A stretch of DNA of 64,000 nt from Coprococcus eutactus (GCF_025149915.1 NZ_CP102278.1:721001-785000); one strand, 5' to 3'. Counted from the stretch's first letter, positions 35,676-45,048 are shown. Numbers and translations are program-made. The notes: generated by a model from the letters alone, not told the origin.

Positions 35676-37418
35676 ATGGGCGAGAAGAAGATTATGCTTG
35701 GTAACGCAGCCATTGCAAGAGGCTGTTATGAAGCAGGTGTCAAGGTGTCAGCGGCATATCCTGGAACACCAAGTACAGAGATCAGTGAGAACATGGTGCA
35801 GTATAAAGGAGACATTTACTCAGAATGGTCACCAAATGAAAAGGTTGCCACAGAGGTAGCTATTGGTGCATCATTTGCTGGGGTAAGATCCATAGTGTCG
35901 ATGAAGCACGTAGGTGTGAATGTTGCATCAGATCCACTGTTCACAGCAGCATACACAGGTGTGAACGGAGGTATGGTACTTGTTGCAGCGGACGATCCAG
36001 GAATGTACTCATCGCAGAATGAGCAGGATTCAAGACTTGTTGCAAGAACAGCCATGATTCCGGTGGTTGAGCCATCAGACAGCCAGGAGGCAAAGGATTT
36101 CACAAAGTATGCATTTGAGCTGAGTGAGAAGTATGATACTCCTGTAATGCTCCGTACAACCACAAGACTTTCACACTCACAGGGGGTTGTAGAGCTTTGC
36201 GACAGACAGGAGATTCCTGACAAGCCATATGAGAGAAATATAAAGAAATATGTCATGATGCCTGGTAATGCTATACCACGTCATGTATTCGTAGAGCAGA
36301 GACTCAAGGACATGGCAGCAGATGGCGCTGACATGCCGATCAACAGAGTTGAGATGAGGGACAAGAGCGTGGGTGTCATCACCAGTGGTATCCCTTATCA
36401 GTATGTGAGAGAGGCTATGCCAAACGCATCAGTCTTAAAGCTTGGTATGGTAAATCCGCTTCCAAGAAAGATGATCGAGGATTTCTGTGCACAGGTTGAC
36501 AAGGTATATGTCATCGAGGAGCTTGAGCCACATATCGAGACTCAGGTGAGAGCGTGGGGGATAGATGCAGTCGGTAAAGAACTACTCACAGTTCAGGGTG
36601 AGTACAGTGCCAACATGCTCAGGGAGAAAATCCTGGGCGAGAAGGTTGAGACTGCTGAGGCTGCTCAGGTTCCAGCAAGACCACCTATCCTCTGCCCTGG
36701 TTGTCCACATAGAAGCGTATTCTCAGTTCTCTCAGAGCTGAAGATACACGCAGCAGGAGATATCGGATGCTATACACTTGGAGCTGTTGCGCCACTCAGT
36801 GTTATTGACACAACAGTCTGCATGGGTTCATCTATCTCTACCCTTCATGGAATGGAGAAGGCAAAGGGCAAGGATTACATCAAGAACTGGGTAGCAGTCA
36901 TAGGTGATTCAACATTCCTTCACACAGGTGTGAACTCACTCATGAACATGGTATATAACCAGAGTACAGGAACAGTCATCATACTTGACAACTCTACAAC
37001 AGGTATGACAGGACATCAGGATCACGCCGCAACAGGCAAGACACTGATGGGAGATCCTACATACGCCATTGATATTTACAATCTCTGCAAGGCACTGGGA
37101 ATCCAGAACGTCCATGAGATAAATGCATTTGATATAGAAGGTCTTAAGAAGCTCATCAAGGAGGAGACAGCAAAGGATGAGGTATCAGTCATCATCACAA
37201 AGTCACCTTGTGTACTTTTGAAGACGACTAAGATAACAGGAAGATGCAAGGCAATACCTGAGAAGTGTAAGAAGTGCGGTATGTGCTTAAAGCCAGGATG
37301 TCCTGCAGTTATCAGGCAGGAGGATGGAACCATCCGTATAGATGACACACTCTGTACAGGCTGCGGACTGTGCATGAAGCGATGCAAGTTCGATGCTATA
37401 GAAAGGGAGGAGTTCTAA
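35676..37418 (+). CDS. iorA: Indolepyruvate:ferredoxin oxidoreductase, alpha subunit
   Basis: A 580-residue thiamine-diphosphate enzyme subunit. The N-terminal pyrimidine-binding domain has 'AAYPGTPSTEI'. The ThDP domain has 'CPGCPHRSVF', 'GDIGCYTLG' and 'GDSTFLHTGVNSL', and the C-terminus has two ferredoxin-like CxxCxxC clusters. With IorB it oxidatively decarboxylates aromatic 2-oxo acids to acyl-CoA and reduced ferredoxin, a route of aromatic amino acid fermentation. RBS AAAGGG. First gene of a two-gene operon. Confidence 0.95.
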   Translation: MGEKKIMLGNAAIARGCYEAGVKVSAAYPGTPSTEISENMVQYKGDIYSEWSPNEKVATEVAIGASFAGVRSIVSMKHVGVNVASDPLFTAAYTGVNGGMVLVAADDPGMYSSQNEQDSRLVARTAMIPVVEPSDSQEAKDFTKYAFELSEKYDTPVMLRTTTRLSHSQGVVELCDRQEIPDKPYERNIKKYVMMPGNAIPRHVFVEQRLKDMAADGADMPINRVEMRDKSVGVITSGIPYQYVREAMPNASVLKLGMVNPLPRKMIEDFCAQVDKVYVIEELEPHIETQVRAWGIDAVGKELLTVQGEYSANMLREKILGEKVETAEAAQVPARPPILCPGCPHRSVFSVLSELKIHAAGDIGCYTLGAVAPLSVIDTTVCMGSSISTLHGMEKAKGKDYIKNWVAVIGDSTFLHTGVNSLMNMVYNQSTGTVIILDNSTTGMTGHQDHAATGKTLMGDPTYAIDIYNLCKALGIQNVHEINAFDIEGLKKLIKEETAKDEVSVIITKSPCVLLKTTKITGRCKAIPEKCKKCGMCLKPGCPAVIRQEDGTIRIDDTLCTGCGLCMKRCKFDAIEREEF

Positions 37419-37420
37419 TC

Positions 37421-37990
37421 ATGGAGACAAAAAATATTATGATCGTCGGCGTAGGCGGACAGGGAACACTTCTCACAAGCCGTATACTCGGTGGAATCAC
37501 CACGGCAGCAGGATATGATGTCAAGCTCTCAGAGGTTCACGGAATGAGCCAGAGAGGTGGAAGTGTTGTTACATATGTAAGATATGGCGAGAAGGTCAAT
37601 GAGCCTATCGTTGAAGAGGGCTGTGCAGATGTGCTTATAGCATTTGAGAGACTTGAGGCGCTCAGATATGCACACTTTCTGAAGAAGGATGGAGTTATCA
37701 TAGTCAATGACCAGAGAATAGATCCGATAACAGTAGTTACAGGCGTAGCACAGTATCCGGATGGAATCATAGAGAATCTGAGCAAGGAGTATAAGGTAAT
37801 ATCTGTGGATGCCATGGATGAGGCTAAGAAGCTTGGCAACAATAAGGTATTCAACACAGTTATCATAGGTATCGCAGCTCAGCATATGGATTTTTCACAT
37901 GATGCATGGGTAGAGGTCATCAAGAATACGGTTCCACCTAAGACGGTTGAGAAGAACCTTGAGGCATTTGAGGTTGGATATAATCTGTAA
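37421..37990 (+). CDS. iorB: Indolepyruvate:ferredoxin oxidoreductase, beta subunit
   Basis: A 189-residue gamma-type 2-oxoacid oxidoreductase subunit ('IMIVGVGGQGTLLTSRILGG' at the N-terminus, 'LSEVHGMSQRGGSVVTYVRYG'). The start is ATG 37421 with GGGAGG upstream; the frame extends into iorA without an RBS. It is two bases after the iorA stop, so the operon is iorAB. It completes the enzyme that uses ferredoxin as acceptor. Confidence 0.95.
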   Translation: METKNIMIVGVGGQGTLLTSRILGGITTAAGYDVKLSEVHGMSQRGGSVVTYVRYGEKVNEPIVEEGCADVLIAFERLEALRYAHFLKKDGVIIVNDQRIDPITVVTGVAQYPDGIIENLSKEYKVISVDAMDEAKKLGNNKVFNTVIIGIAAQHMDFSHDAWVEVIKNTVPPKTVEKNLEAFEVGYNL

Positions 37991-38012
37991 ATGATAACAA
38001 TAAACTAATAAG

Positions 38013-38056
38013 ATGGCGGGGTTTGTTAATTAGTTATTAAAAACCCCGCCATTTTA
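38013..38056 (+). terminator. Intrinsic terminator after iorAB
   Basis: Perfect 12-bp GC-rich stem (38013-38024 with 38041-38052) followed by TTTT. Confidence 0.9.
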
Positions 38057-38082
38057 TGTATTAATGATGGAAAAATGAAACC

Positions 38083-39228
38083 ATGTATGGTAAAATGTAT
38101 ACAAATTTACTTGCATGGGGTATCAAGGTTATGAATGATATGTACAAAGAAGATATAGAAGCAAGATGGCAGCTGCTTGTATGGCGGACGGTCATTGCTA
38201 TATGTGGTGTTACATTTGCGCTTTCATGGATATTGTATGGGGTTCATAGGGTAGAGAAGAATATAGGCAGCGGTCTTTATATGCTGGAATACATATTTAT
38301 TCCGATGGCCATACAGATCATTACACTGGTGGTGTGTTACTTTATGATCAAAGCGGACAATATATCCAATGAGAAGAAAAATTACGTGGTCATAGGATTG
38401 ATATTCGTGTCTATAGGAGTTATATCATTCACATATTATTCCGTTTTGCCACTCATCATGTTGCCAATCTTAACCATAGTTGCTACGGCATTGTTTGCGG
38501 ATCAGTCACTAACCATATGGTCTGGTGTTGTGGTGGCGATACTAACCGTAATTGATATGGTGAGGTATCATTTTGAGTACACTGACAGTGTGGCGGGGCT
38601 TAACTGGGTCGGAGTGCTCAGCATATTTCTTTTGTTGATCATTCTTTTGTGCGTGATGGTGGTTATAGTCAACACACATACAAAAGCACTTATGAGTTCT
38701 ATAATGGGCAGCTACAACAGACAGGTCACTCTCATGAGTGAGCTTATGATAGATCCGATGACGGGACTTTACAACAGACGTTCATTTGAGGACAGTCTGG
38801 AGAAGGAGATAGAACGTGCCGAGCAGACAGGAGCCAAGTCGTATGTGACTATATTTGATATAGATCATTTCAAGGAGGTAAATGACACATACGGACATAG
38901 CAACGGTGATATAGTCATCAAGGCTCTCTGCAAGATGATGAAAGAGAAATCTAAGGATATGGGGCTTGCGTTCAGATACGGCGGCGAGGAGTTTGTCATA
39001 CTGTTCCATGATGTGGAACTATCAAAGGTCATGAATATTGTAGAGGACATAAGAACAGAGTTCAGATGTTATTATTTCCATTTTATGAACAAGGATGGAA
39101 TCACATGTAGCTGTGGTGTGGCAGAGTACATCAAGGGTGAGAGCTCAAAGGCCTGGTTTAACAGAGCTGATTCAGCGCTTTATAAGGCAAAGGAGTCAGG
39201 ACGTAACAGGACGGTCATAAGCGAGTGA
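38083..39228 (+). CDS. Membrane diguanylate cyclase (GGDEF)
   Basis: About six N-terminal TM helices (residues ~25-205) are followed by a cytoplasmic GGDEF domain ('DPMTGLYNRRSFE', catalytic 'RYGGEEF', then 'SCGVAEY'). The GGEEF form is active in known cyclases, so it should make cyclic-di-GMP. The inhibitory I-site RxxD is not obvious: KSKD stands in its place. The start is uncertain; ATGs at 38083, 38095 and 38131 are in frame and none has a strong RBS. Monocistronic. Confidence 0.85.
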   Translation: MYGKMYTNLLAWGIKVMNDMYKEDIEARWQLLVWRTVIAICGVTFALSWILYGVHRVEKNIGSGLYMLEYIFIPMAIQIITLVVCYFMIKADNISNEKKNYVVIGLIFVSIGVISFTYYSVLPLIMLPILTIVATALFADQSLTIWSGVVVAILTVIDMVRYHFEYTDSVAGLNWVGVLSIFLLLIILLCVMVVIVNTHTKALMSSIMGSYNRQVTLMSELMIDPMTGLYNRRSFEDSLEKEIERAEQTGAKSYVTIFDIDHFKEVNDTYGHSNGDIVIKALCKMMKEKSKDMGLAFRYGGEEFVILFHDVELSKVMNIVEDIRTEFRCYYFHFMNKDGITCSCGVAEYIKGESSKAWFNRADSALYKAKESGRNRTVISE

Positions 39229-39283
39229 TGTATATTCATATGATATTTTAGATACAGAATACAAGATGAGAATATAAGATGTG

Positions 39284-39341
39284 GAACAAATAAAACCTTG
39301 CATCATTTCCCGGAACGGGTGATGCAAGGTTTTATTTGTTT
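39284..39341. terminator. Strong bidirectional terminator
   Basis: A very long stem (about 39284-39305 with 39319-39341) with A/T flanks, between the convergent cyclase and amidase genes. Confidence 0.9.
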
Positions 39342-39363
39342 CGTATATTTATGTTTGTTAGAG

Positions 39364-40104
39364 TTATTCAACATATTCATTGAGCCATTCCACAATCCCG
39401 TTGGATATTGCCTTGGCGTAGTTTTCAATATTTTCGTTAAAGTAGTCCAGATCATCCTGACTTGTCATAAATCCCATCTCTATAATCATGCTTGTCATAT
39501 CCGTGTCACGGATCACCGCGTAATCGTCGTCACTGTCTCCCTGGGTTCCAATCCTCACACCTCGGTTGTCGGTTATGCCAACTTCCTCAAGGTTAGTCAG
39601 GATGTCGTCTGCCGCCGCGTAACTGCGTTCCGAACCTGAACTATGTATCCATATCTCTATCCCCTTTGTGGTATTGGCTGTTGCGGTTGAATTGCGGTGT
39701 AGGGATACGAATAAGTCCGCTTTCGCCTTGTTTGCTATGACTGATCTTGAAGCGAGCTGTGTATCGCTGTCATCAGATCTTGTCAGAACCACGTTGACAC
39801 CGCTCTTTTCAAGGGCATCAGCAACCTTCAGGGCAAGCCGGAGATTGTCATCTTTTTCGTAGCTTCCATCGAGTCCAACAGCTCCCACATCGCTTCCGCC
39901 GTGGCCGGCATCCACACATACGGTATATGTATCATTTGCTTTTTTCAGGCGCACAGTCTGCTGTCTGGCTTTGCCGGAGTTTGCCTTTGCCAGAAATATT
40001 CCAAGCACGAGAACACAAATCAGCAATATAATATTTATTACAACCAGAAATGCCACAAGGGCACGTAGTTGCTTTACTGTCATTTTCTTTTTTCGTTTGC
40101 TCAT
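39364..40104 (-). CDS. N-acetylmuramoyl-L-alanine amidase (Amidase_3), membrane-anchored
   Basis: The start is ATG 40104 behind GGAGGA; a longer frame to 40161 has no RBS. A basic N-terminus and one TM helix (about 12-37) anchor a zinc amidase that cuts the lactyl-peptide bond in peptidoglycan. Ligands: His in 'VDAGHGGSDVG', Glu in 'YEKDDNL', His in 'SLHRNS' and catalytic Glu in 'IIEMGF'. The third motif has Arg instead of the usual small residue after His. No SPOR or cell-wall-binding repeats. Role: envelope remodelling, possibly sporulation or division. Confidence 0.9.
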   Translation of the reverse strand: MSKRKKKMTVKQLRALVAFLVVINIILLICVLVLGIFLAKANSGKARQQTVRLKKANDTYTVCVDAGHGGSDVGAVGLDGSYEKDDNLRLALKVADALEKSGVNVVLTRSDDSDTQLASRSVIANKAKADLFVSLHRNSTATANTTKGIEIWIHSSGSERSYAAADDILTNLEEVGITDNRGVRIGTQGDSDDDYAVIRDTDMTSMIIEMGFMTSQDDLDYFNENIENYAKAISNGIVEWLNEYVE

Positions 40105-40240
40105 ATTTCCTCCAATAAAAATACCATCAATAAACATAAACGAATTTTCGATCTTTTTCAACCCTGTACAACGGATTAGTTGAAATGTTATAATTATCAG
40201 AAAATATAAACAAAAATATAAACGAAGGATGTGATTGACA

Positions 40241-41080
40241 ATGATAATCGATTTTCACACACACACATACCCGGATAAAATAGCGGCGAAGACTGTGGAG
40301 CTTCTTGCGGGAAGATCCGGAACTGTGCCGCACTCAGACGGAACACTCATGGGTCTTGAGAGTGATATGGAGCACAGACGTGTGGATATATCCGTGGTGC
40401 TTCCTGTTGCCACTTCGCCGAAACAGTATAAGCATATAAATGAATCAGCACAGGTGGAGAATGAACAGTTTGCGGACACCCATGTGTGGTCATTTGGCGG
40501 TATACACCCGGATAACGACAACTACAAAGAGATACTCAGGGATATAAGTGACAAAGGACTTAAGGGGATAAAGCTTCATCCGGACTATCAGGGGGCGTTC
40601 TTCAACGATATAAGATACAAGAGGATAATAAGCTATGCCACGGAGCTAGGACTTATCGTGGTCACTCATGCAGGGCAGGATATAGGCCTTCCTGAAGTGG
40701 TGCACTGTACACCGGCAATGACGGAGGAGGTGCTGGATGAGGTTCAGCCGGACAAGCTTGTTCTTGCCCATATGGGTGGGTGGCAGATGTGGCAGGATGT
40801 TTTGGACAGGCTGTGTGGCAGGGATGTATATCTGGATACGGCATTTTCATATGGACATATACAGTACAGGGATGGAGCAGTACACAAATGGAAACTTATG
40901 GATTCCGATATGTTCAAGGCAATAGTGGAGAAGCATGGCGCTGACCGTGTACTCTTCGGAACCGACAGCCCATGGTCAGATCAGTCCGAGACGATCTCAG
41001 ATATAGAGGGATTAAAGTTTCCCGAGGATGTGAGAAAAAAGATAATGGGGGAAAACGCGGCTCGTCTGCTTCGTATATAA
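40241..41080 (+). CDS. Amidohydrolase-2 family metal-dependent hydrolase
   Basis: A 279-residue TIM-barrel enzyme. It has N-terminal 'IDFHTHTYPD' (HxH metal site), 'LKGIKLHPDYQG', 'VVTHAGQDIG', 'VLAHMGGWQMW' and 'VLFGTDSPW' with the catalytic Asp. This is the amidohydro-2 family, which includes decarboxylases and hydrolases of aromatic or lactone compounds; the substrate is unknown. The start is ATG 40241 with AAGGATG upstream; TTG 40235 is also in frame. The 547 bases after it hold a terminator and tRNA-Gln. Confidence 0.85.
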   Translation: MIIDFHTHTYPDKIAAKTVELLAGRSGTVPHSDGTLMGLESDMEHRRVDISVVLPVATSPKQYKHINESAQVENEQFADTHVWSFGGIHPDNDNYKEILRDISDKGLKGIKLHPDYQGAFFNDIRYKRIISYATELGLIVVTHAGQDIGLPEVVHCTPAMTEEVLDEVQPDKLVLAHMGGWQMWQDVLDRLCGRDVYLDTAFSYGHIQYRDGAVHKWKLMDSDMFKAIVEKHGADRVLFGTDSPWSDQSETISDIEGLKFPEDVRKKIMGENAARLLRI

Positions 41081-41208
41081 ATACTTTGTAAAACTGGAAA
41101 AAACTATTGCAAGTAATTTAAAAATATGTTACATTTTTATTACGGGATTGAATTTTCCACAAATACTATAAGCCGATTCCTATATGAATCATATACTAGT
41201 TGAGGACA

Positions 41209-41248
41209 ATAGAGACATGTCGATGCCTTCCGACATGTCTCTATTTTT
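41209..41248 (+). terminator. Strong intrinsic terminator
   Basis: Perfect 14-bp stem (41209-41222 with 41231-41244) plus a TTTTT run, about 130 bases after the amidohydrolase stop. It may end that transcript or a small RNA; no ORF lies between. Confidence 0.85.
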
Positions 41249-41349
41249 GTATATATGGATATCAGAAAATGGGGCCATACAGTGTATTGATATGTTACAG
41301 ATAAATTGAAAATATAATATTTTGAGATATATAAAGTCATTACAATAAA

Positions 41350-41380
41350 AAAACTTGAAATCATATGATCTCAAGTCTTT
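41350..41380 (-). terminator. Terminator of tRNA-Gln
   Basis: A hairpin (CTTGAGATCATATGATTTCAAG on the minus strand, with one mismatch) followed by TTTTTTT, just downstream of the tRNA. Confidence 0.75.
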
Positions 41381-41387
41381 TTAAGAG

Positions 41388-41460
41388 CTGGGCTACAAGG
41401 ATTCGAACCTTGAAAATGCTGGAGTCAGAGTCCAGTGCCTTACCATTTGGCGATAGCCCA
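41388..41460 (-). tRNA. tRNA-Gln (anticodon CTG)
   Basis: A 73-base cloverleaf on the minus strand. The acceptor stem is TGGGCTA with TAGCCCA, the anticodon stem CTGGA/TCCAG encloses loop CTCTGAC, and the T-loop is GGTTCGAATCC. CCA is not encoded. Reads CAG. Confidence 0.95.
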
Positions 41461-41564
41461 TTGCCTCAACAAATAGTAGTATATATTATTGTTCGAAAAA
41501 TTGCAAGTGTTTTTTTGAAAAAATTTAAAAAAAATTTGTAAGCCTTCAGAATGGCTGTTTTGGC

Positions 41565-41593
41565 TTGTCGATTAGATAAAAATAGGGTATAAA
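41565..41593 (+). promoter_or_regulatory. Putative sigma-A promoter of the acyl-ACP thioesterase gene
   Basis: TTGTCG (41565-41570), 17 bases, TATAAA (41588-41593), 35 bases before the coding start. Confidence 0.55.
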
Positions 41594-41627
41594 ATTATAT
41601 AGAAATTGCATCGGGGGTAGAACATAA

Positions 41628-42338
41628 ATGTATTCATATGACGCGATAGTTAGATACAGTGAGACAGGCGGAAGAAAGACATCGAGCATGGCGACCATCG
41701 CCAACTATTTTCAGGATTGCGCTATCCTTCAATCGGAGGAGGTCGGAATAGGTCTTGATTACCTTGCAGAACATAACAGAGCATGGTTTTTGATATCATG
41801 GCAGATAGAGGTGGATAGATATCCTGAGCTTGGAGAGCAGATAAAGGTCCGCACATGGGCTTATGATTTCAAGGCATCACTCGGATTTAGAAACATAGAT
41901 GTGATTGATGGTGAAGGAAACAGGATTGTCAAGGCAGCATCGATATGGAGTTATGTTGATACTGAGAGCATGCGTCCGGTCAAGATAGACCAGGAGGTTG
42001 CAGAGGCTTATCCGATGGAACCTGCAATAGATATGGAATATGCGCCGCGAAAGATAAAACTTTGGGATGAATATACAAAGGTGGATACACGGCATGTCAT
42101 GTCGTATCAGATAGATTCCAACAATCATATGAACAACGAGGCTTATATAGCTCTTGCACAGGAATATGTGGAAGATATAACAGATATTACAGCGGTCAGG
42201 GCAGAATATAAGATGCAATATGTCAAGGATGACGTTATAGTAGTAAAGAGGGCTCGTGATGGAAAGTATGTACAGATACTTTTGTGTGACGAGGAGGACC
42301 GGGTAAAGTGTGTTGTCCAGTTTGAACTCAGGGCATAG
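41628..42338 (+). CDS. Acyl-ACP thioesterase (FatA/FatB family)
   Basis: A 236-residue double hot-dog protein that releases fatty acids from acyl carrier protein in the cytoplasm. The N-terminal hot-dog has 'NYFQDCAILQSEEVGIG' and 'WFLISWQIEV'; the C-terminal hot-dog has 'SNNHMNNEAYI', matching the Asn/His catalytic region N-x-H-x-N-N. It is shorter than plant FatA, as is usual in clostridia. It may set membrane fatty-acid supply or release medium-chain acids. RBS GGGGG. Confidence 0.9.
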   Translation: MYSYDAIVRYSETGGRKTSSMATIANYFQDCAILQSEEVGIGLDYLAEHNRAWFLISWQIEVDRYPELGEQIKVRTWAYDFKASLGFRNIDVIDGEGNRIVKAASIWSYVDTESMRPVKIDQEVAEAYPMEPAIDMEYAPRKIKLWDEYTKVDTRHVMSYQIDSNNHMNNEAYIALAQEYVEDITDITAVRAEYKMQYVKDDVIVVKRARDGKYVQILLCDEEDRVKCVVQFELRA

Positions 42339-42384
42339 AGAAAACACTGGTACGGTCAGATTATAATAAGAGGACGGTATAACG

Positions 42385-43488
42385 ATGATAAGAATAGGTG
42401 AATGGAACGATCTGGTTATCAAGAGAGAAAGAGATTTTGGCGTGTACGTCGGAAGCGCTGATGACGACAGGGAAGTACTCCTGCCAAGAAAACAGGTTCC
42501 AAACGGCGCGAAGATCGGGGAACATATAAATGTGTTCGTGTACAGAGACTCGGATGACAGAATAATTGCGACGGTTAAGGTTCCATATATAACTATGGGG
42601 AAGATGGCAGTGCTCAGGTGCGTTGGAACAACCAAGATAGGCGCGTTCATGGACTGGGGACTTGAGAAGGACATACTTCTTCCATTTAAAGAGCAGTCAG
42701 GACCAGTCAGGGAAGGCAGAGAGTATCTGGTGAGAATGTATACGGATAAGTCAGACAGACTGTGCGTATCAATGAAGGTCTATGAATATCTTAGTTGCGA
42801 ATCTCCATATAAGCAGGGCGACGAGATATCAGGCATAGTGATAGAGTACAAGTCGGAATATGGAGCATTTGTCGCAGTCGACAACAAATATGCGGCACTC
42901 GTACCTGGCAAGGAGATTCACAGTGCAATATATCCAGGAGATAAGATCCAGGGAAGGGTTGCGGATGTCCGTGAAGATGGTAAACTCAATCTCACGCTTC
43001 AGAAACCAGCAAAGATACAGACTCGTGAGAATGCGGAGATGATAGTTAACATAATAGAATCCTATAACGGCGTGCTGCCATTTAATGATAAAGCCGACAC
43101 ATCAGTCATTGAGAAGGAATTTGGAATAAGCAAGAGATCGTTCAAGATGGCGGTGGGCAAGCTGCTCAGAGACGGTCTGATCCGTATAACTGAGAATAAT
43201 ATCGAGCTACTTACAGAGGAGGAGAGAAAAGAGCTTGCGGCAAAAGGAACGACAAAGGATGACGTTGTAAAGAGGAAAAAAACTCAGAAATCATTTGGAC
43301 AGACGTATGCAGGAGACATATCAAAGACCAGAAATAAGCCGGAGGGAAGCAGTAGAAAAGAATTTGCAGGGAAAACTGTTCCAAATAGGTCTGGAAAGGT
43401 CAAATTCACCCGCAGCAGCGGTGGAAGACGAAACAACTGGCATGCTATGCTGGCAGAGCAGGAGACAGACAGCACGGATGATATTTGA
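42385..43488 (+). CDS. cvfB: CvfB/YitL-type S1 RNA-binding protein
   Basis: A 367-residue protein with an S1-like N-terminal fold, a second S1 domain (near 70-140), a third (about 145-220) and a winged helix ('NDKADTSVIEKEFGISKRSFKMAVGKLLRDGLI', about 230-280). That is the CvfB order. CvfB binds RNA and tunes virulence or metabolism in Gram-positives. Unusual is a basic, low-complexity C-terminal tail of about 75 residues (Lys/Arg/Ser-rich), which the usual ~290-residue protein lacks. Starts 46 bases after the thioesterase stop, likely one unit. Confidence 0.85.
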   Translation: MIRIGEWNDLVIKRERDFGVYVGSADDDREVLLPRKQVPNGAKIGEHINVFVYRDSDDRIIATVKVPYITMGKMAVLRCVGTTKIGAFMDWGLEKDILLPFKEQSGPVREGREYLVRMYTDKSDRLCVSMKVYEYLSCESPYKQGDEISGIVIEYKSEYGAFVAVDNKYAALVPGKEIHSAIYPGDKIQGRVADVREDGKLNLTLQKPAKIQTRENAEMIVNIIESYNGVLPFNDKADTSVIEKEFGISKRSFKMAVGKLLRDGLIRITENNIELLTEEERKELAAKGTTKDDVVKRKKTQKSFGQTYAGDISKTRNKPEGSSRKEFAGKTVPNRSGKVKFTRSSGGRRNNWHAMLAEQETDSTDDI

Positions 43489-43500
43489 ATATGATATAAT

Positions 43501-43567
43501 GAGCATTGCGACTGTTGCGCTTGCGCAAACCGTCATAATGCGAATGCCTACATGGAGCCGGTAGGCG
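43501..43567. repeat. Pair of GC-rich hairpins after cvfB
   Basis: The first hairpin is 43501-43542 with an inner perfect TTGCGC-TT-GCGCAA (43514-43527). The second is perfect: GCCTAC (43546-43551) with GTAGGC (43561-43566). No T run follows. Position between operons suggests a small palindromic repeat or an mRNA 3'-end element. Confidence 0.5.
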
Positions 43568-43641
43568 ACATGATATTTTAGAATTATATTCAGATATATC
43601 ATTATAAAAGAATTATAAAATAATAACAGGAGGATGTTGAC

Positions 43642-44022
43642 ATGAAGACAATTATAAGTACACCAAAGGCACCGGCAGCAATAGGCCCATATTCACAGGC
43701 TGTTCTTGTGAATGGAATGTTATTTACATCAGGTGTTATACCTATCGATCCGGAGACAAATACATTGGTTCAGGGAGATGTTGAGACTCAGGCAAGACAG
43801 GCAATCGGCAACCTGAAGAATCTTATTGAGGCATCAGGTTCATCAATGGAAAAGGTAGTAAAGACAACTGTATTTATCAAGGATATGAATGATTTCGGAA
43901 AGATAAACGATATATACAAGGAATTCTTTACAAGTGATTTCCCGGCACGTTCATGTGTTGAGGTAGCAAGACTTCCAAAGGATGTTCTGATCGAGATAGA
44001 AGCCATAGCAGTGGTAGAGTAA
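43642..44022 (+). CDS. ridA: RidA-family reactive imine/enamine deaminase
   Basis: A 126-residue YjgF/RidA protein that hydrolyses reactive 2-imino or enamine intermediates such as those released by PLP enzymes. It has 'PAAIGPYSQAVLVNG', 'TSGVIPIDPET', the catalytic Arg in 'FPARSCVEVARLPKD', and Glu in 'VLIEIEAIAV'. AGGAGG RBS. It ends three bases before the CPBP protease gene. Confidence 0.95.
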   Translation: MKTIISTPKAPAAIGPYSQAVLVNGMLFTSGVIPIDPETNTLVQGDVETQARQAIGNLKNLIEASGSSMEKVVKTTVFIKDMNDFGKINDIYKEFFTSDFPARSCVEVARLPKDVLIEIEAIAVVE

Positions 44023-44025
44023 GAT

Positions 44026-44988
44026 ATGGAGATTGGAGAAGCAAGAAAGAAAGTAAAGGGTGCGACGTGGTTTTTCGCATCGCTCATAGGGGTGTACCTG
44101 ATAGTCCTTGCAGTGCTGATGCTGAGCGGACTTGGGGGAAGGATATCAATGATCCAGAACCTGCTTATCAGCCAGGGAATGATATTTATTCCAACTCTGG
44201 TATATATAAGCATAACCAGGTGTGATATCAGGGAGACCTTAAGGATAAGAAAGACACACTGGTCGGCGATCTTTATCGTGCCGGTTTTTGTACTTGCACT
44301 TGAACCTGCCATGTCGGTCATCAATTCCATAAGTCTCCTGTGGGTGGATAGTGCCACAACGGAGCTGACAGAAGGCCTTGTGGCTAAGTACCCATTCTGG
44401 GTATCAACGGCACTTATGGCACTCACACCGTGTATAGTCGAGGAACTCGCATACAGGGGAGTCATTCTGGGCAGCTACAGGTACAGCAGCCGTCTGTGGG
44501 CGATTATTGTATCCGGATTATTGTTTGGTGCAATGCACATGAACTTTAACCAGATGGCATATGCTGTGGTTCTGGGAATTATGCTGGGACTTCTGGCGGA
44601 GGTAACGGGAAGCATACTGCCGACTATGTTGGCGCATTTTTGCTTTAATGAGATATCTGTCTGTATAGGCTATTTCCTATATCATGACAGCTCATTAAAA
44701 AAGGTTGCGGAGTCTGCATCTGAAAATATCGTAACGACAAAGCAACTCATAATAACTATAGTCAGCATGATACCGTTTGCGGTCGGTGGGTTATGCGTAG
44801 CATTTGCCCTTCTATATGCCCTTGCGGTCATCAATTGCAGGAAGGATGAAGTCTTGGGAATGTTCCGGAGACAAATGAGATTTGCAGATGATGGTTCAGA
44901 GATCCGGAGACCAAGGATAATCTCGATTCCACTTGTGCTCTCACTGGCAGTGTGTATAGGATTTATGGTAGTCAGTGAGATCTTATAG
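44026..44988 (+). CDS. CPBP-family intramembrane glutamic protease
   Basis: A 320-residue protein with about eight TM helices. The active site shows E139-E140 and R144 in 'CIVEELAYRG', H171 in 'FGAMHMNFNQ', and 'HFCFNE' near residue 203, the third motif. CPBP (Abi/CAAX) enzymes cleave prenyl-type or other peptides in membranes; some give self-immunity to bacteriocins. No peptide gene is adjacent. It starts three bases after ridA, without a clear own RBS, so it is likely co-translated. Confidence 0.85.
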   Translation: MEIGEARKKVKGATWFFASLIGVYLIVLAVLMLSGLGGRISMIQNLLISQGMIFIPTLVYISITRCDIRETLRIRKTHWSAIFIVPVFVLALEPAMSVINSISLLWVDSATTELTEGLVAKYPFWVSTALMALTPCIVEELAYRGVILGSYRYSSRLWAIIVSGLLFGAMHMNFNQMAYAVVLGIMLGLLAEVTGSILPTMLAHFCFNEISVCIGYFLYHDSSLKKVAESASENIVTTKQLIITIVSMIPFAVGGLCVAFALLYALAVINCRKDEVLGMFRRQMRFADDGSEIRRPRIISIPLVLSLAVCIGFMVVSEIL

Positions 44989-45048
44989 TGAGATTTACGA
45001 AATATAGTGTTAATATGTAAGCTTGGACAACATATGATCCAACATCAA

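Noticed and set aside
43501..43567. Intrinsic terminator after cvfB
   Set aside because: Hairpins are present but no T run follows either of them.
44026..44988. Bacteriocin immunity role for the CPBP protease
   Set aside because: No precursor peptide, export or regulator gene lies nearby; only ridA is coupled.
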